From an uncultured Roseburia sp. (GTDB lineage Bacteria > Bacillota > Clostridia > Lachnospirales > Lachnospiraceae), in the NCBI GenBank assembly GCA_930989305.1, contig CAKNLF010000001.1:1-59689 (forward strand): 59,689 nt of DNA, in the 5' to 3' direction. The position numbers and the translations under genes are program-made. Below, piece by piece: positions 36,032 to 45,514 of this stretch (position 1 is its first letter; each line of letters starts with the position of its first letter). The notes below the pieces were generated by a model, which saw only the letters and a list, made by a program, of their open reading frames with translations, was not told the DNA's origin and made no database searches.

Positions 36032-37132
36032 TCAAACGTTAAACCGGAACAGGATCACATCTCCGTCCTGTACCACGTAATCTTTACCTTCCAGCCCCAC
36101 CAGGCCTTTTTCTCTGGCAGCGGCCAGACTGCCGCATTCCAGCAGATCTTTGTAATTCACCACTTCCGCACGTATAAAACCTCTTTCAAAGTCCGAATGA
36201 ATCTTTCCGGCTGCCTGAGGCGCTTTTGTGCCTTTCTTGATGGTCCATGCTCTTGTCTCGTCCTCTCCGGCTGTCAGGTAGCTCATCAGTCCGAGAAGGC
36301 TGTAGCTTGCCTGGATCAGCTTTTCCAGTCCGGACTGTTTTAAGCCCAGATCCTCCAGGAACATAGCCTTTTCCTCTTCATCCAGTTCCGCGATCTCCTG
36401 CTCGATCTGAGCGCAGATCACAAATACTCCGGATCCTTCTTCCCCTGCCATTTTCCGTACTGCCTGCACATGGGGATTGGAAGCTCCGTCGTCCGCCAGA
36501 TCATCCTCCGAAACGTTTGCCGCATAGATCACCGGTTTCGCAGTGAGCAGGTTGTAAGAAGCGAACCATGCCTGTTCGTCTTCATCTTCTCCCAGTTCAA
36601 AGGTTTTCGCCAGTTTTCCTTCCTCCAGATGAGCTTTGATCTTTTCCAGAAGCTCCAGCTCTTTCGCCAATTTTTTGTCCATTCTGGCGCCTTTGGCCGT
36701 TTTCGCGATCCTCCGCTCCAGAATCTCCAGATCTGAGAACACAAGCTCCAGATTGATGGTCTCAATATCTCTGGCCGGATCTACGCTTCCGTCCACATGA
36801 ACCACATTGGTATCTTCAAAACATCTTACCACATGTACAATAGCGTCCACCTCACGGATATTGGCAAGGAACTGATTGCCCAGTCCCTCTCCTTTGCTGG
36901 CTCCTTTTACCAGACCGGCGATATCCACAAACTCGATCACCGCAGGAGTCACTTTTTTGGAGTGATAAAGGTCTCCCAGCAGTTTCAGCCGTTCATCCGG
37001 CACTGCCACCACGCCCACATTAGGATCAATGGTACAGAAGGGATAGTTTGCGGACTCCGCTCCCGCTTTTGTCAGTGAATTAAAAAGTGTGCTCTTTCCC
37101 ACATTGGGAAGACCGACGATTCCTAATTTCAT
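36032..37132 (-). CDS. ychF: Ribosome-associated ATPase YchF (OLA1 family)
   Basis: 366 residues. P-loop GLPNVGKSTLFNSLTKAGAE, switch FVDIAGLVKGASKGEGLGNQ, a coiled-coil insert near 140-190, and a C-terminal TGS domain ending GKDYVVQDGDVILFRFNV. It is an Obg-family protein with ATP preference that binds the 50S subunit and takes part in stress control. Own promoter at 37258-37286 with a ~120-nt leader. Confidence 0.97.
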   Translation of the reverse strand: MKLGIVGLPNVGKSTLFNSLTKAGAESANYPFCTIDPNVGVVAVPDERLKLLGDLYHSKKVTPAVIEFVDIAGLVKGASKGEGLGNQFLANIREVDAIVHVVRCFEDTNVVHVDGSVDPARDIETINLELVFSDLEILERRIAKTAKGARMDKKLAKELELLEKIKAHLEEGKLAKTFELGEDEDEQAWFASYNLLTAKPVIYAANVSEDDLADDGASNPHVQAVRKMAGEEGSGVFVICAQIEQEIAELDEEEKAMFLEDLGLKQSGLEKLIQASYSLLGLMSYLTAGEDETRAWTIKKGTKAPQAAGKIHSDFERGFIRAEVVNYKDLLECGSLAAAREKGLVGLEGKDYVVQDGDVILFRFNV

Positions 37133-37257
37133 ATCTATCTTTACCTGTCCGGAAATTCCCGCTCATACAGGATTTCCGCCTTTCTCTTTAATTTGTTTGC
37201 CTTTTCTTTTCAAAACAACGGATTCTTCCCTTGAAAGGAGAATCCAACGCAACTATA

Positions 37258-37286
37258 TATATAGCATAAATACGTTATTATTTCAA
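37258..37286 (-). promoter_or_regulatory. ychF promoter
   Basis: On the minus strand TTGAAA (37281-37286), 17-bp spacer and TATATA (37258-37263). The leader carries a small hairpin (ggattct with agaatcc). Confidence 0.6.
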
Positions 37287-37344
37287 TCTTATTTCTTTTT
37301 CCTTCCGGATTCCCCGGCTTTGCTGTCCATATCCATATTTTTAA

Positions 37345-37388
37345 AAAACGGCGTACCCTTTTCCCTGTGGGAAAAAAGAAACGCCGTC
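37345..37388 (-). terminator. Terminator of the priA-thiN gene cluster
   Basis: acggcgt and acgccgt arms enclose an inner tccc/ggga stem. Read on the minus strand, the structure is followed by TTTTTTAAAAA. It lies just past the thiN stop. Confidence 0.8.
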
Positions 37389-37400
37389 TGGCAAAATCGT

Positions 37401-38051
37401 TTATTCGTCTCTGGATTCGATCACCAGCAAAAGTCCTTCTGAAAAACGGATTTCTCCTGTCTCTCCGGTGATTTCATTGCTGACCCCTATGGCCCTTCCG
37501 GATAAAAGCGTATAGTCTGTAAGCGGGTATTTGAACCCTTTCAGAGTTACCCCTTTTACTTTGGGCGTAAAAGGGATCAATGACACGTAACTGCCAAACT
37601 GTTCCTTTTTCCGGATACTGCAGTATTTCCAGATAAGCCGGATCCGATTATGGGAATCTGCGAGAAAACATTCCCGTCCGGCGTCCGCCGCCTTTTTCAG
37701 CAGCTGGATGTTTCCCAGCACATGATCCAGCCTGGTTCCGGTGGCCCCCAGTATAGTAATGGAACCTTCGGTATTCTCCAGAGCCTTTGTCAGCGCGATT
37801 TCCGTATCCGTCTCGTCCTTTTCCGGCCGAAATCTTAAGATCCGCTCCGGGAACCGCTCCCGGTAATATTCCAGAGCTCCTTTGTCCGCAGAGTCAAAAT
37901 CTCCTACGATCAGGTCCGGCTGAATCCCCATCTCCCGGCAAAAAACAAGGCCTTTGTCCGCGGCGACTATATAGCCGAATTTATTTTTCCGCAAATAATC
38001 ACCGGCAAATGCCTCTTCTATGGCACCGCCGGTAATGATCAGTGTATTCAT
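37401..38051 (-). CDS. thiN: Thiamine diphosphokinase
   Basis: 216 residues. IVAADKGLVFC, LIVGDFDSADKGALE, RPEKDETDTEIALTKAL and LGATGTRLDHVLGNIQLL are the conserved substrate/ATP segments of thiamine pyrophosphokinase. It converts thiamine to thiamine diphosphate. The ATG overlaps the rpe stop by 4 nt, as commonly seen in Firmicutes where thiN closes this cluster. Confidence 0.95.
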   Translation of the reverse strand: MNTLIITGGAIEEAFAGDYLRKNKFGYIVAADKGLVFCREMGIQPDLIVGDFDSADKGALEYYRERFPERILRFRPEKDETDTEIALTKALENTEGSITILGATGTRLDHVLGNIQLLKKAADAGRECFLADSHNRIRLIWKYCSIRKKEQFGSYVSLIPFTPKVKGVTLKGFKYPLTDYTLLSGRAIGVSNEITGETGEIRFSEGLLLVIESRDE

Positions 38052-38719
38052 CGTATCTGTCTGCCGTCCTCTTCCATGATCTTTAAAAAAGCTTCTGTGT
38101 TTTTCCGGATATCTCCTTTAAACACTGCTGTGCCCGCCACGATGATATTGGCTCCCGCATCCATAATCTCACGGACATTTCCCAGGTTTACGCCGCCATC
38201 CACTTCGATATCGATCTGCTGACCGCTTCTTTCGATCATCCGTTTCAGATCTCTCAGTTTCCGGGTAGTATAGGGAATATATTTCTGACCGCCGAATCCG
38301 GGATTAACGCTCATCAGCAATACCATATCCGCTTTCGGCAGAATATAGTCCAGTACAGAAAGGGGGGTAGCGGGATTTAAAGCAATTCCCGCCAGGACTC
38401 CGGTCTCTTTGATAGCTTCCACAGTGCGGTCCAGATGCCGGCATGCTTCCGCGTGAACAGTGATCAGGTCCGCTCCCGCCTCCACAAAGTCTCCGATGTA
38501 GCGCACCGGTTCTTCTATCATCAGATGCACGTCAAAAATCCTGTCGCTGCATTTTCGAATGGATCGGATCACAGGAAGTCCCATAGATATACTGGGGACA
38601 AAATTTCCGTCCATAACATCAATATGCACATACTGAGCTCCAGCCTCGTCCAGGAGCTTTACCTGTTCTCCCAGATCGGCAAAATCAGCGGACAGCAGTG
38701 ATGGTGATAAACAATTCAT
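38048..38719 (-). CDS. rpe: Ribulose-phosphate 3-epimerase
   Basis: 223 residues, TIM barrel. LSPSLLSADFADLGEQV, HIDVMDGNFVPSISMG, FDVHLMIEEP, MSVNPGFGGQKYIP and EVDGGVNLGNV carry the metal and catalytic aspartates. It interconverts ribulose and xylulose 5-phosphate. GAGGAAG lies upstream of the ATG. Sits between rsgA and thiN. Confidence 0.97.
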   Translation of the reverse strand: MNCLSPSLLSADFADLGEQVKLLDEAGAQYVHIDVMDGNFVPSISMGLPVIRSIRKCSDRIFDVHLMIEEPVRYIGDFVEAGADLITVHAEACRHLDRTVEAIKETGVLAGIALNPATPLSVLDYILPKADMVLLMSVNPGFGGQKYIPYTTRKLRDLKRMIERSGQQIDIEVDGGVNLGNVREIMDAGANIIVAGTAVFKGDIRKNTEAFLKIMEEDGRQIR

Positions 38720-38747
38720 ATTTTCTTCCTCTGTTCTGATCCCAGGA

Positions 38748-39626
38748 TCAATATTTTCTCTTATCTTTCAGTTCGTTGTAGATTTCCAGATAGTCTTCAT
38801 AACGGATGCGGCTAATCTTTCCCTCTGCCAGAGCTTCCTTTACTCCGCAGTCCGGTTCGCTGATATGGCTGCATCCCGGAAATCTGCACCGGTCTTCATA
38901 TTCTACAAATTCCGGGAAATAATTTCCCAGGGTTTCTTTGTCAAAACTGTCCACTGACAGCGAGCTGAATCCGGGGGTGTCCACAATATATGTGTTTTCC
39001 CGGATGCAGATCAGTTCCGCATGACGGGTGGTATGTCTTCCCCGCTCTATTTTCTCGCTGATCGCGCCGGTCTCCATGTTGGCCTCCGGCGCCAGCAGAT
39101 TAATGAGAGAAGATTTGCCTACCCCGGAAGGGCCTGCCACTGTAGAAGTCTTATCCTGAAGGACTTCCCGGATCCCGCTGATGCCCTCTTCTTTTGCCGC
39201 GCTGGAAAACAGAATCCGGTATCCGCTTGTCTCATAGGCTTCTTTCAGCTTCTGCAGCTCCTCCTCCCTGGCCAGATCCATTTTGTTAAAACAGATCACT
39301 GCCGGGATTTCCTGACGCTCCATCATGATCAGGAAGCGATCCAGCAGATTAAAATTCGGTTTCGGCTTGGCAGCTGCGAATATCACCACCGCCTGGTCGA
39401 TATTTGCCACTGCCGGCCGTATCAGTGTGTTTTTTCTTGGAAGTATCTCTTTGATATTTCCCGTATGCTCCTTTTCGTCGATAATATCAATTTTTACATT
39501 ATCTCCTACTAAGGGCTTTATCTTTTCTTTTCGGAATATTCCCTTTGCCTTGCATTCATAGATACCGGTTTTTCCTGTATGCACATAGTAAAATCCGGCG
39601 ATTCCCTTTATGATCTTTCCCTTCAT
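38748..39626 (-). CDS. rsgA: Ribosome small-subunit-dependent GTPase A
   Basis: About 292 residues. N-terminal OB domain, circularly permuted GTPase with FNKMDLAREE (G4) before GPSGVGKSSLINLL (G1), DTPGFSSL (G3), and a zinc finger CRFPGCSHISEPDCGV. It acts in late 30S maturation. The ATG at 39626 has GGAAG 7 nt upstream and is preferred to the one at 39632. Confidence 0.96.
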   Translation of the reverse strand: MKGKIIKGIAGFYYVHTGKTGIYECKAKGIFRKEKIKPLVGDNVKIDIIDEKEHTGNIKEILPRKNTLIRPAVANIDQAVVIFAAAKPKPNFNLLDRFLIMMERQEIPAVICFNKMDLAREEELQKLKEAYETSGYRILFSSAAKEEGISGIREVLQDKTSTVAGPSGVGKSSLINLLAPEANMETGAISEKIERGRHTTRHAELICIRENTYIVDTPGFSSLSVDSFDKETLGNYFPEFVEYEDRCRFPGCSHISEPDCGVKEALAEGKISRIRYEDYLEIYNELKDKRKY

Positions 39627-39644
39627 AAACATCTTCCGCTTTAG

Positions 39645-41696
39645 CTATTCTTGTGTAAACGAAACAGGTTCTTCCTGTTCATATGTCTGGTTTCTACCGT
39701 CCTCTGTAGTATAATGCCAAACAATCATTAACGTACCTTGGCTCTCACCCTCGATACCGCTTACTGTAACTCGATATGGAAAACTGGTTACTCTATTCCA
39801 TACCTGGATACTATCTCCCGTACTGTCAAGAAGATCAATATTTGCATAGGTTACATCATAGCCCTCTGGTGCTGTAATGTTTGCGCTGTAGCTGTATGTG
39901 GAAATCGTCTGTTCCGGTCCCTGGCTGATCACCAGATCCACCGTATCTCCTTTTTCCAGATATTTGCCTTCGGAAGTGCTCTGTTTCATGACCTGTCCTT
40001 CCGGATAGTCATCGCTGTAATCCTGTGTCACAGTACCTACGTTCAGTCCGGCATTTTTCAGAGCTGTCTTGGCCTGCGATTCTGTTTTTCCAAGAAGTCC
40101 GGGTACTTTCACGGTTTCCGCGCCCTGACTCACATAGATCGTCACAGTTTCTCCTTCCGTAAGCATAGTGCCGCCCTTTGGAGACTGTTCCACCACTTTT
40201 CCAACTTCTATATCATTGCTATATTTATAGTCCCTTTTAGGTTTAAAACCTGCTTCACTGAGTATTTTTTCTGCATCCTCAGAGGTTTTTCTGGTTACGT
40301 CCGGCACTTCCACTTCTTTGGCATCCGGTTCGCCGCATACCGTTACATATACGGTAGATCCTGTTGGAACCTGTTCACCTTCTTTTGTCTCCTGCTCAAT
40401 GATCTCTCCAGGTTCATGATCTTCGGATTCTACTGTATCTCCCACTTTCAGCACCAGACCCATGTCGGAAAGTTTGGATTCCGCGTCGTCGAACTGCATG
40501 CCTCTGATGTCGATCATTTCTACTGTTTCTGTATTTTCTTCAGATACCGCGGAAGCAGGGGCATTCTGATTGCTCTTTCCTCCGAAATGGAACACTCCCA
40601 GGAAGGATCCGATGAGATAGATAACAATAATAGCAATGACAATGGCTGCCACGATTCCCATAATCGTTACGGCTTTTTCCATTTTAGGATTTAAAAATCC
40701 GCCTTTTTCCTCATCCTCGTCTTCCTCTTCGTCATCCCCGTCGTTTTCTTCCGGAAGGAGTTCTTCCTCATCGTCATTATTCTGACTGTTCTGGATCTCG
40801 TCTACCTCGTCTTTGCTGAGTACCCGGGTCTTATCCTGCAAAGGACCGGCAAGGGTCACAAAGTCTTCATCCGGACTGAGCAGAGATTTTCGCAGATCGA
40901 TCAGCAGATCGTCCATACTCTGATATCTCCGGTCCGGGCTTTTCTGGGTACATTTTAAGATGATCTTTTCCAGACTGATGGGCAGATCTTCCGCGTATGC
41001 GCTTGGGGCCACCATTTCGTCCTGAAGATGCTGGATCGCTACCGCAACGGTGCTGTCCCCATCAAAAGGAACCCGTCCGGTGACCATTTCATACATCACA
41101 ATACCAAGAGAATAGATGTCGCTGCGCTCGCTTACATAACCGTTCCTTGCCTGTTCCGGCGAAATATAATGAACAGATCCCATTACGTCCGAGTGGATCG
41201 TATTGGTATTGGTGCTTGCCGCTCTGGCAATACCGAAATCCGTAACCTTTACTTTGCCCTCTGTGGAAATAATAATATTCTGGGGTTTGATATCCCGATG
41301 GATGATCCCTTTTGCGTGGGCAGCCTGTATGCCTCTTGCCACCTGGATCGCTATGCTTAAGGTTTCTTTAAAACTCAGCTTTCCTTTTTTCTCTATATAT
41401 GTTTTCAGAGTAATGCCTTCCACATACTCCATTACAATATAATAATCTCCGTTCTCGCAGCCCACATCGTAAATGTTTACAATATTGGGGTGTTCCAGCG
41501 CCGCCGCAGCCTGGGCTTCTGTACGGAATTTTGTCACAAAGGTACTGTCTTCGCTGAATTCTTTTTTCAGCACTTTGATTGCAACGTTTCTTCCAAGTTT
41601 CGAATCTTTCGCTTTGTATACGTCAGACATTCCGCCTGAGCCCACAGGACCGATCACCTCATACCGGTCCGCTATGATTGTCCCTTTTTCTATCAT
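39645..41696 (-). CDS. prkC: PASTA-domain serine/threonine kinase (PrkC/Stk1)
   Basis: 683 residues. Cytosolic kinase ~10-270: VGSGGMSDVYKAK (ATP loop), VAIKVLKK (Lys), IIHRDIKPQNIII (catalytic Asp) and VTDFGIARA. An acidic stretch (~310-335) precedes one membrane span (~345-367). Outside are three PASTA domains (~390-600) and a C-terminal Ig-like or beta-rich tail. It senses peptidoglycan fragments and phosphorylates targets in wall growth and spore germination. The ATG overlaps the stp stop by 4 nt. Confidence 0.97.
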   Translation of the reverse strand: MIEKGTIIADRYEVIGPVGSGGMSDVYKAKDSKLGRNVAIKVLKKEFSEDSTFVTKFRTEAQAAAALEHPNIVNIYDVGCENGDYYIVMEYVEGITLKTYIEKKGKLSFKETLSIAIQVARGIQAAHAKGIIHRDIKPQNIIISTEGKVKVTDFGIARAASTNTNTIHSDVMGSVHYISPEQARNGYVSERSDIYSLGIVMYEMVTGRVPFDGDSTVAVAIQHLQDEMVAPSAYAEDLPISLEKIILKCTQKSPDRRYQSMDDLLIDLRKSLLSPDEDFVTLAGPLQDKTRVLSKDEVDEIQNSQNNDDEEELLPEENDGDDEEEDEDEEKGGFLNPKMEKAVTIMGIVAAIVIAIIVIYLIGSFLGVFHFGGKSNQNAPASAVSEENTETVEMIDIRGMQFDDAESKLSDMGLVLKVGDTVESEDHEPGEIIEQETKEGEQVPTGSTVYVTVCGEPDAKEVEVPDVTRKTSEDAEKILSEAGFKPKRDYKYSNDIEVGKVVEQSPKGGTMLTEGETVTIYVSQGAETVKVPGLLGKTESQAKTALKNAGLNVGTVTQDYSDDYPEGQVMKQSTSEGKYLEKGDTVDLVISQGPEQTISTYSYSANITAPEGYDVTYANIDLLDSTGDSIQVWNRVTSFPYRVTVSGIEGESQGTLMIVWHYTTEDGRNQTYEQEEPVSFTQE

Positions 41697-42436
41697 TCTG
41701 CCACCTCATCTGAAATCGGTTGAAATACTACTACCGTAATATTGTCTTTTCCACCGTTTTGATTTGCCATATTTACCATTTTTTCAACTTTTTCCGCCAG
41801 ATTCTTTCCCGGTTCGCTTAAGATTGCAAACAATTCGGTATCTTCCAGCATATTGGTCAGGCCGTCTGTGCACATCATCACTTTTTCTCCCGGCTTTAAC
41901 GCCACTTCAAAAAAGTCCACCTTTACATTTTCCTGCGCTCCAATGGCCCTTGTTATAATATTTTTATCCGGATGGCTTTTGGCTTTTTCCGCATCCAGTT
42001 CCCCCATCCGCACCATTTCCTGGACCAGTGAATGGTCTTTTGTGATCTGCCGCATTTCTTTTCCGGCAATATACAGTCTGCTGTCGCCCACATTGGCCAC
42101 AGACAGCTCCGAACCTTTGACTGTTGCCGCAACAATTGTAGTACCCATGCCCGCCATACCTTCATTTTCTCTGGCATGTTCCAGCAAATAACTGTTTGCG
42201 GACGAAATGGCTTCTTCCAGTATGCTTACAGCATCCTTCTTTTCACTTTCCGACACTGTTTTTACAATTGTCTCTACCGTATAACGGGACGCAAACTCTC
42301 CCGCATTATGACCTCCCATTCCGTCTGCCACAATGAAAAGGTTTGGTAAATTGCCAACAGGTTCTTCAGATGTAAAGAAATAATCCTGATTCATTTCGCG
42401 CGTAACGCCTATATCCGTCAGGGAATATGTCTCCAT
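41693..42436 (-). CDS. stp: PP2C-type serine/threonine phosphatase (Stp/PrpC)
   Basis: 247 residues. MNQDYFF, FIVADGMGGHNAGEFAS, VANVGDSRLYI, MMCTDGLTNML and GGKDNITVVVF are the metal-binding PP2C motifs in order. It reverses phosphorylation by the PASTA kinase encoded directly downstream with a 4-nt overlap. Confidence 0.97.
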   Translation of the reverse strand: METYSLTDIGVTREMNQDYFFTSEEPVGNLPNLFIVADGMGGHNAGEFASRYTVETIVKTVSESEKKDAVSILEEAISSANSYLLEHARENEGMAGMGTTIVAATVKGSELSVANVGDSRLYIAGKEMRQITKDHSLVQEMVRMGELDAEKAKSHPDKNIITRAIGAQENVKVDFFEVALKPGEKVMMCTDGLTNMLEDTELFAILSEPGKNLAEKVEKMVNMANQNGGKDNITVVVFQPISDEVAE

Positions 42437-42448
42437 AAGTCTGATCGC

Positions 42449-43483
42449 CTACCTCTCCCTATATCTCTTTCGCAATTGTCCACAGGCTCCGTCTATATCC
42501 CGGCCCATTTCCCTTCTAATAGTAACATTTATTCCGTATTTTTCAAGTTTATTTTGAAAATCCCGGACTTTCCGGGCTTTCGGCTGCACATATTCCCGTT
42601 CCTTTACCGGGTTCACCGGTATCAGATTTACATGACAGTTCATGCCTCTGATCAGATCCGCCAGCCGCCGGGCATCCTGTTCCGTATCGTTGACGCCTGC
42701 TACCAGGCTGTATTCAAAGGTAACCCTTCTTCCTGTTTTTTCAAAATAGTACCTGCAGGCTTCCAGTGTCTCTTCTATATTATATTTCCTGGCAACCGGC
42801 ATCAGTTCTTCTCGTTTTTCCTGAGAGGAAGCATGAAGTGACAAAGCCAGGGTGATCTGAAATTTCCGTTCCGCCAGCTGGCGCATCCGGGGCACAAGGC
42901 CGCAGGTGGATACGGTAAGGTTCCGCTGGCTGATATGCAGGCCGTGCTCATCTGTGAGCATTTCAATAAATTTTATCAGATTGTCGTAATTGTCCAGAGG
43001 TTCTCCCATTCCCATAACTACCACATTGGAAATCCTCTCTCCCGTATCTTCTCCGATCCGGTATATCTGATCCAGCATTTCCCCCGGTGTAAGAGAACGT
43101 ACCAGGCCGTCCAGAGTAGAAGCGCAAAAACGGCATCCCATTCTGCATCCCACCTGCGAAGAGATGCAGACGGAATTGCCGTGTTTATAGCGCATCAGCA
43201 CGCTTTCGACTCTGTTGCCGTCCTCCAGTTCAAATAAATACTTCCTGGTGCCATCCAGCTTTGAAGTCTGCACGGTTACCGTTTTTAAAGAGGTAAACCT
43301 GCAGACCTCCTCCAGCCTGGTCCGGAGCTTTTCCGATATATTAGTCATATCCTGAAAGGAAAACACGCATTTTTCGTGCATCCACTGATAGATCTGTTTT
43401 GCCCGGAATTTCTTTTCTCCAAGGCCCAGGATAAAATTTTCCGTTTCCTGATAGTTTAATGACTTGATGTCTGTTTTTTCCAT
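42449..43483 (-). CDS. rlmN: 23S rRNA (adenine-2503-C2)/tRNA methyltransferase RlmN
   Basis: 344 residues. The radical-SAM CX3CX2C motif is in VGCRMGCRFCASTL; GMGEPLDNYDN follows, and the C-terminal DIDGACGQLR holds the methyl-carrying cysteine. It methylates A2503 of 23S rRNA. The start lies inside the 3' end of rsmB, with a 28-nt overlap. Confidence 0.97.
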   Translation of the reverse strand: MEKTDIKSLNYQETENFILGLGEKKFRAKQIYQWMHEKCVFSFQDMTNISEKLRTRLEEVCRFTSLKTVTVQTSKLDGTRKYLFELEDGNRVESVLMRYKHGNSVCISSQVGCRMGCRFCASTLDGLVRSLTPGEMLDQIYRIGEDTGERISNVVVMGMGEPLDNYDNLIKFIEMLTDEHGLHISQRNLTVSTCGLVPRMRQLAERKFQITLALSLHASSQEKREELMPVARKYNIEETLEACRYYFEKTGRRVTFEYSLVAGVNDTEQDARRLADLIRGMNCHVNLIPVNPVKEREYVQPKARKVRDFQNKLEKYGINVTIRREMGRDIDGACGQLRKRYRER

Positions 43484-44790
43484 TCTTTTACTTTCCTGAA
43501 TCTTGCTGTATAAAATCCGTCCTGTATCCCCGCTTTTGGGAACAGCTGTCTTGCGTCTTCCAGTACGAACTCCGGATACTGTGCTTCAAACCACTCGGCG
43601 TTTTCCTGATTTTCCTCCCGGCTTACCGTGCAGGTGCTGTAGAGCAGCAGTCCCCCCGGCTTTACATAGCTTTGGACCACACCGAGTATCCTGCGCTGCA
43701 GTCCGGCCAGCTCCCGGATATCTTCCGGTGTGATTCGGTAACGGATATCCGGCTTTCTGCCTATCACGCCCAGTCCGGAGCATGGCAGATCCGCTATGAC
43801 GATATCCGCTTTTCCCACAGAGGCCTCATCCTTTATCGTTGCATCCATGCGTCTTGCCCGGATATTTTCCAGACGGCAGCGCCTTATATTTTCTTCGATC
43901 AGTTCCACCTTGTTGTCTGTAAGGTCTCTGGCTTCCACCATGCCGGTGCCTTCCAGTTTCTCCGCCATATGTATACTTTTCCCTCCGGGAGCGGCGCATA
44001 CGTCAATAACAAAAGCCCCCTTTGGAGCCTCCAGCTGGCGTGCCGCAGTCATGGAAGCAGTATCCTGTACATAAAACAGCCCTTCCTGGAACGTCCGCAG
44101 ACTCTGAAGGGAATCATATCCGGAAATCACAAAAGCCTCTTCCAACTCCGGATGAGGTTTCACTGTAACATTCTCTCCTTCCAGAAGCTTTTTCAGCTCT
44201 CCGGGAGTTGTCAGAAGCAGATTGGTCCGTATCACCGTTCTGGAAGGCTCCATAAACGCCCTGGCCATTTCCTTTGTCTGCTCATATCCGTAATCCAGGA
44301 TCCACTTGTCCGCCAGCCAGGACGGCAGTGAAAAGCAGACGGACAGATATTTTCCCGGCTCTGTTTTTTCCTCCGGCATCCGGAACTGATCCAGGTTTCT
44401 GCTGATATTCCGCATTACGCCATTTACGAATCCCTTCAGTCCTTTAAATCCCCGTTTCTGGGCCAGCTTCACCGCTTCGTTGCAGGTGGCGCTGTTTGGC
44501 ACGCTGTCCATATACTTCAGCTGGTACACTCCCATCCGGAGTATACATCGGATCACCGGCTTCATCTTGCTGACTTTTGTCTTGGAAAACCCGTCGATAA
44601 TATAGTCCATCTCTATCAGATGCTCCAGCGTTCCCTCACTGAGCCGGGTGATAAAGGCCCGCTCCTGCTTGGGCAGATAGGAGTATTTATCCAGCACTCC
44701 GTTGATAACCGTATGGCTGTACTCTTTGTCCCTGGTAACAGCCAGCAGAATATCCAGGACCAGTTCCCTTGTATTTATTCTGTCAGTCAT
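43456..44790 (-). CDS. rsmB: 16S rRNA (cytosine-967-C5)-methyltransferase RsmB
   Basis: About 444 residues. N-terminal NusB-like helical domain (~1-140), then the SAM-dependent domain: DVCAAPGGKSIHMAE, IADLPCSGLGVIGRKPD and LLYSTCTVSREENQ with the two catalytic cysteines. The start at 44790 has GGAGGAAA upstream; a TTG at 44805 lies within that site. It overlaps the upstream peptidase by 8 nt and rlmN by 28 nt. Confidence 0.95.
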   Translation of the reverse strand: MTDRINTRELVLDILLAVTRDKEYSHTVINGVLDKYSYLPKQERAFITRLSEGTLEHLIEMDYIIDGFSKTKVSKMKPVIRCILRMGVYQLKYMDSVPNSATCNEAVKLAQKRGFKGLKGFVNGVMRNISRNLDQFRMPEEKTEPGKYLSVCFSLPSWLADKWILDYGYEQTKEMARAFMEPSRTVIRTNLLLTTPGELKKLLEGENVTVKPHPELEEAFVISGYDSLQSLRTFQEGLFYVQDTASMTAARQLEAPKGAFVIDVCAAPGGKSIHMAEKLEGTGMVEARDLTDNKVELIEENIRRCRLENIRARRMDATIKDEASVGKADIVIADLPCSGLGVIGRKPDIRYRITPEDIRELAGLQRRILGVVQSYVKPGGLLLYSTCTVSREENQENAEWFEAQYPEFVLEDARQLFPKAGIQDGFYTARFRKVKEWKKQTSSH

Positions 44791-45511
44791 CCCGGTTTCC
44801 TCCAAACAGTATCAGCAGTCTCAGCAGCTGCAGGATGATCGCCGCGGCGCTTGCCACATAAGTCATAGCAGCGGCTCCCAGGACTTTCCGTGTCTGTCTC
44901 AGTTCTGTTTCTCCCAGAATGCCGGTCTTCTCCAGTATCCTTACTGCCCGGCCGGAAGCATTAAATTCCACCGGAAGAGTTACGATCTGAAAAAGAACAG
45001 CAAAGCAGAAAAATACGATTCCCACTTTGATCAGCACCGGTCCGCTGAAGATAATGCCGATAATGATCAGCGGCCATGCCAGGGTGGAACCGATATTCGC
45101 AACCGGCACGATCGCTCCCCGGATCCGCAAAGGGGCGTAGTTTCTGGCGTGCTGAATGGCGTGTCCGCATTCATGAGCCGCTACTCCCACCGCTGCCACT
45201 GAGGTGGAATTGTATACGCTGTCAGACAGGCTCAGAGTCCGGTTTCTGGGATCATAATGATCGTTCAGATTTCCGGATATATGCCGCACCTGTACGTTAT
45301 GGATTCCCGCGTAGGACAGGATCCGTTCCGCGGCCTGAGCGCCTGTCAGTCCTGACATACTCCTTACGGTGGAATATTTGTTGAATGTTGTACGTACCTT
45401 TGCGGAAGCGATCAGACAGATCACTACGCCGATAATGATCAGAATATAAGTAGGATCCCAGAAAAATCCGTATCCAAGTCCATAACCGTATCCATATCCA
45501 TAATAAGGCAT
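44783..45511 (-). CDS. YugP-type membrane zinc metallopeptidase
   Basis: 242 residues. A glycine/tyrosine-rich N-terminus (MPYYGYGYGYGLGYG) precedes a membrane span. The zinc motif is VAAHECGHAIQHA (HEXXH), followed by three further hydrophobic segments. COG2738-like proteins recur at this position between fmt and rsmB in clostridia. AAAGGATG lies 6 nt before the ATG. Substrate unknown. Confidence 0.9.
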   Translation of the reverse strand: MPYYGYGYGYGLGYGFFWDPTYILIIIGVVICLIASAKVRTTFNKYSTVRSMSGLTGAQAAERILSYAGIHNVQVRHISGNLNDHYDPRNRTLSLSDSVYNSTSVAAVGVAAHECGHAIQHARNYAPLRIRGAIVPVANIGSTLAWPLIIIGIIFSGPVLIKVGIVFFCFAVLFQIVTLPVEFNASGRAVRILEKTGILGETELRQTRKVLGAAAMTYVASAAAIILQLLRLLILFGGNRDD

Positions 45512-45514
45512 CCT

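Noticed and set aside
37133-37400. Thiamine (TPP) riboswitch near thiN
   Set aside because: The region is downstream of thiN and holds its terminator and the ychF promoter; no TPP-box sequences were found.
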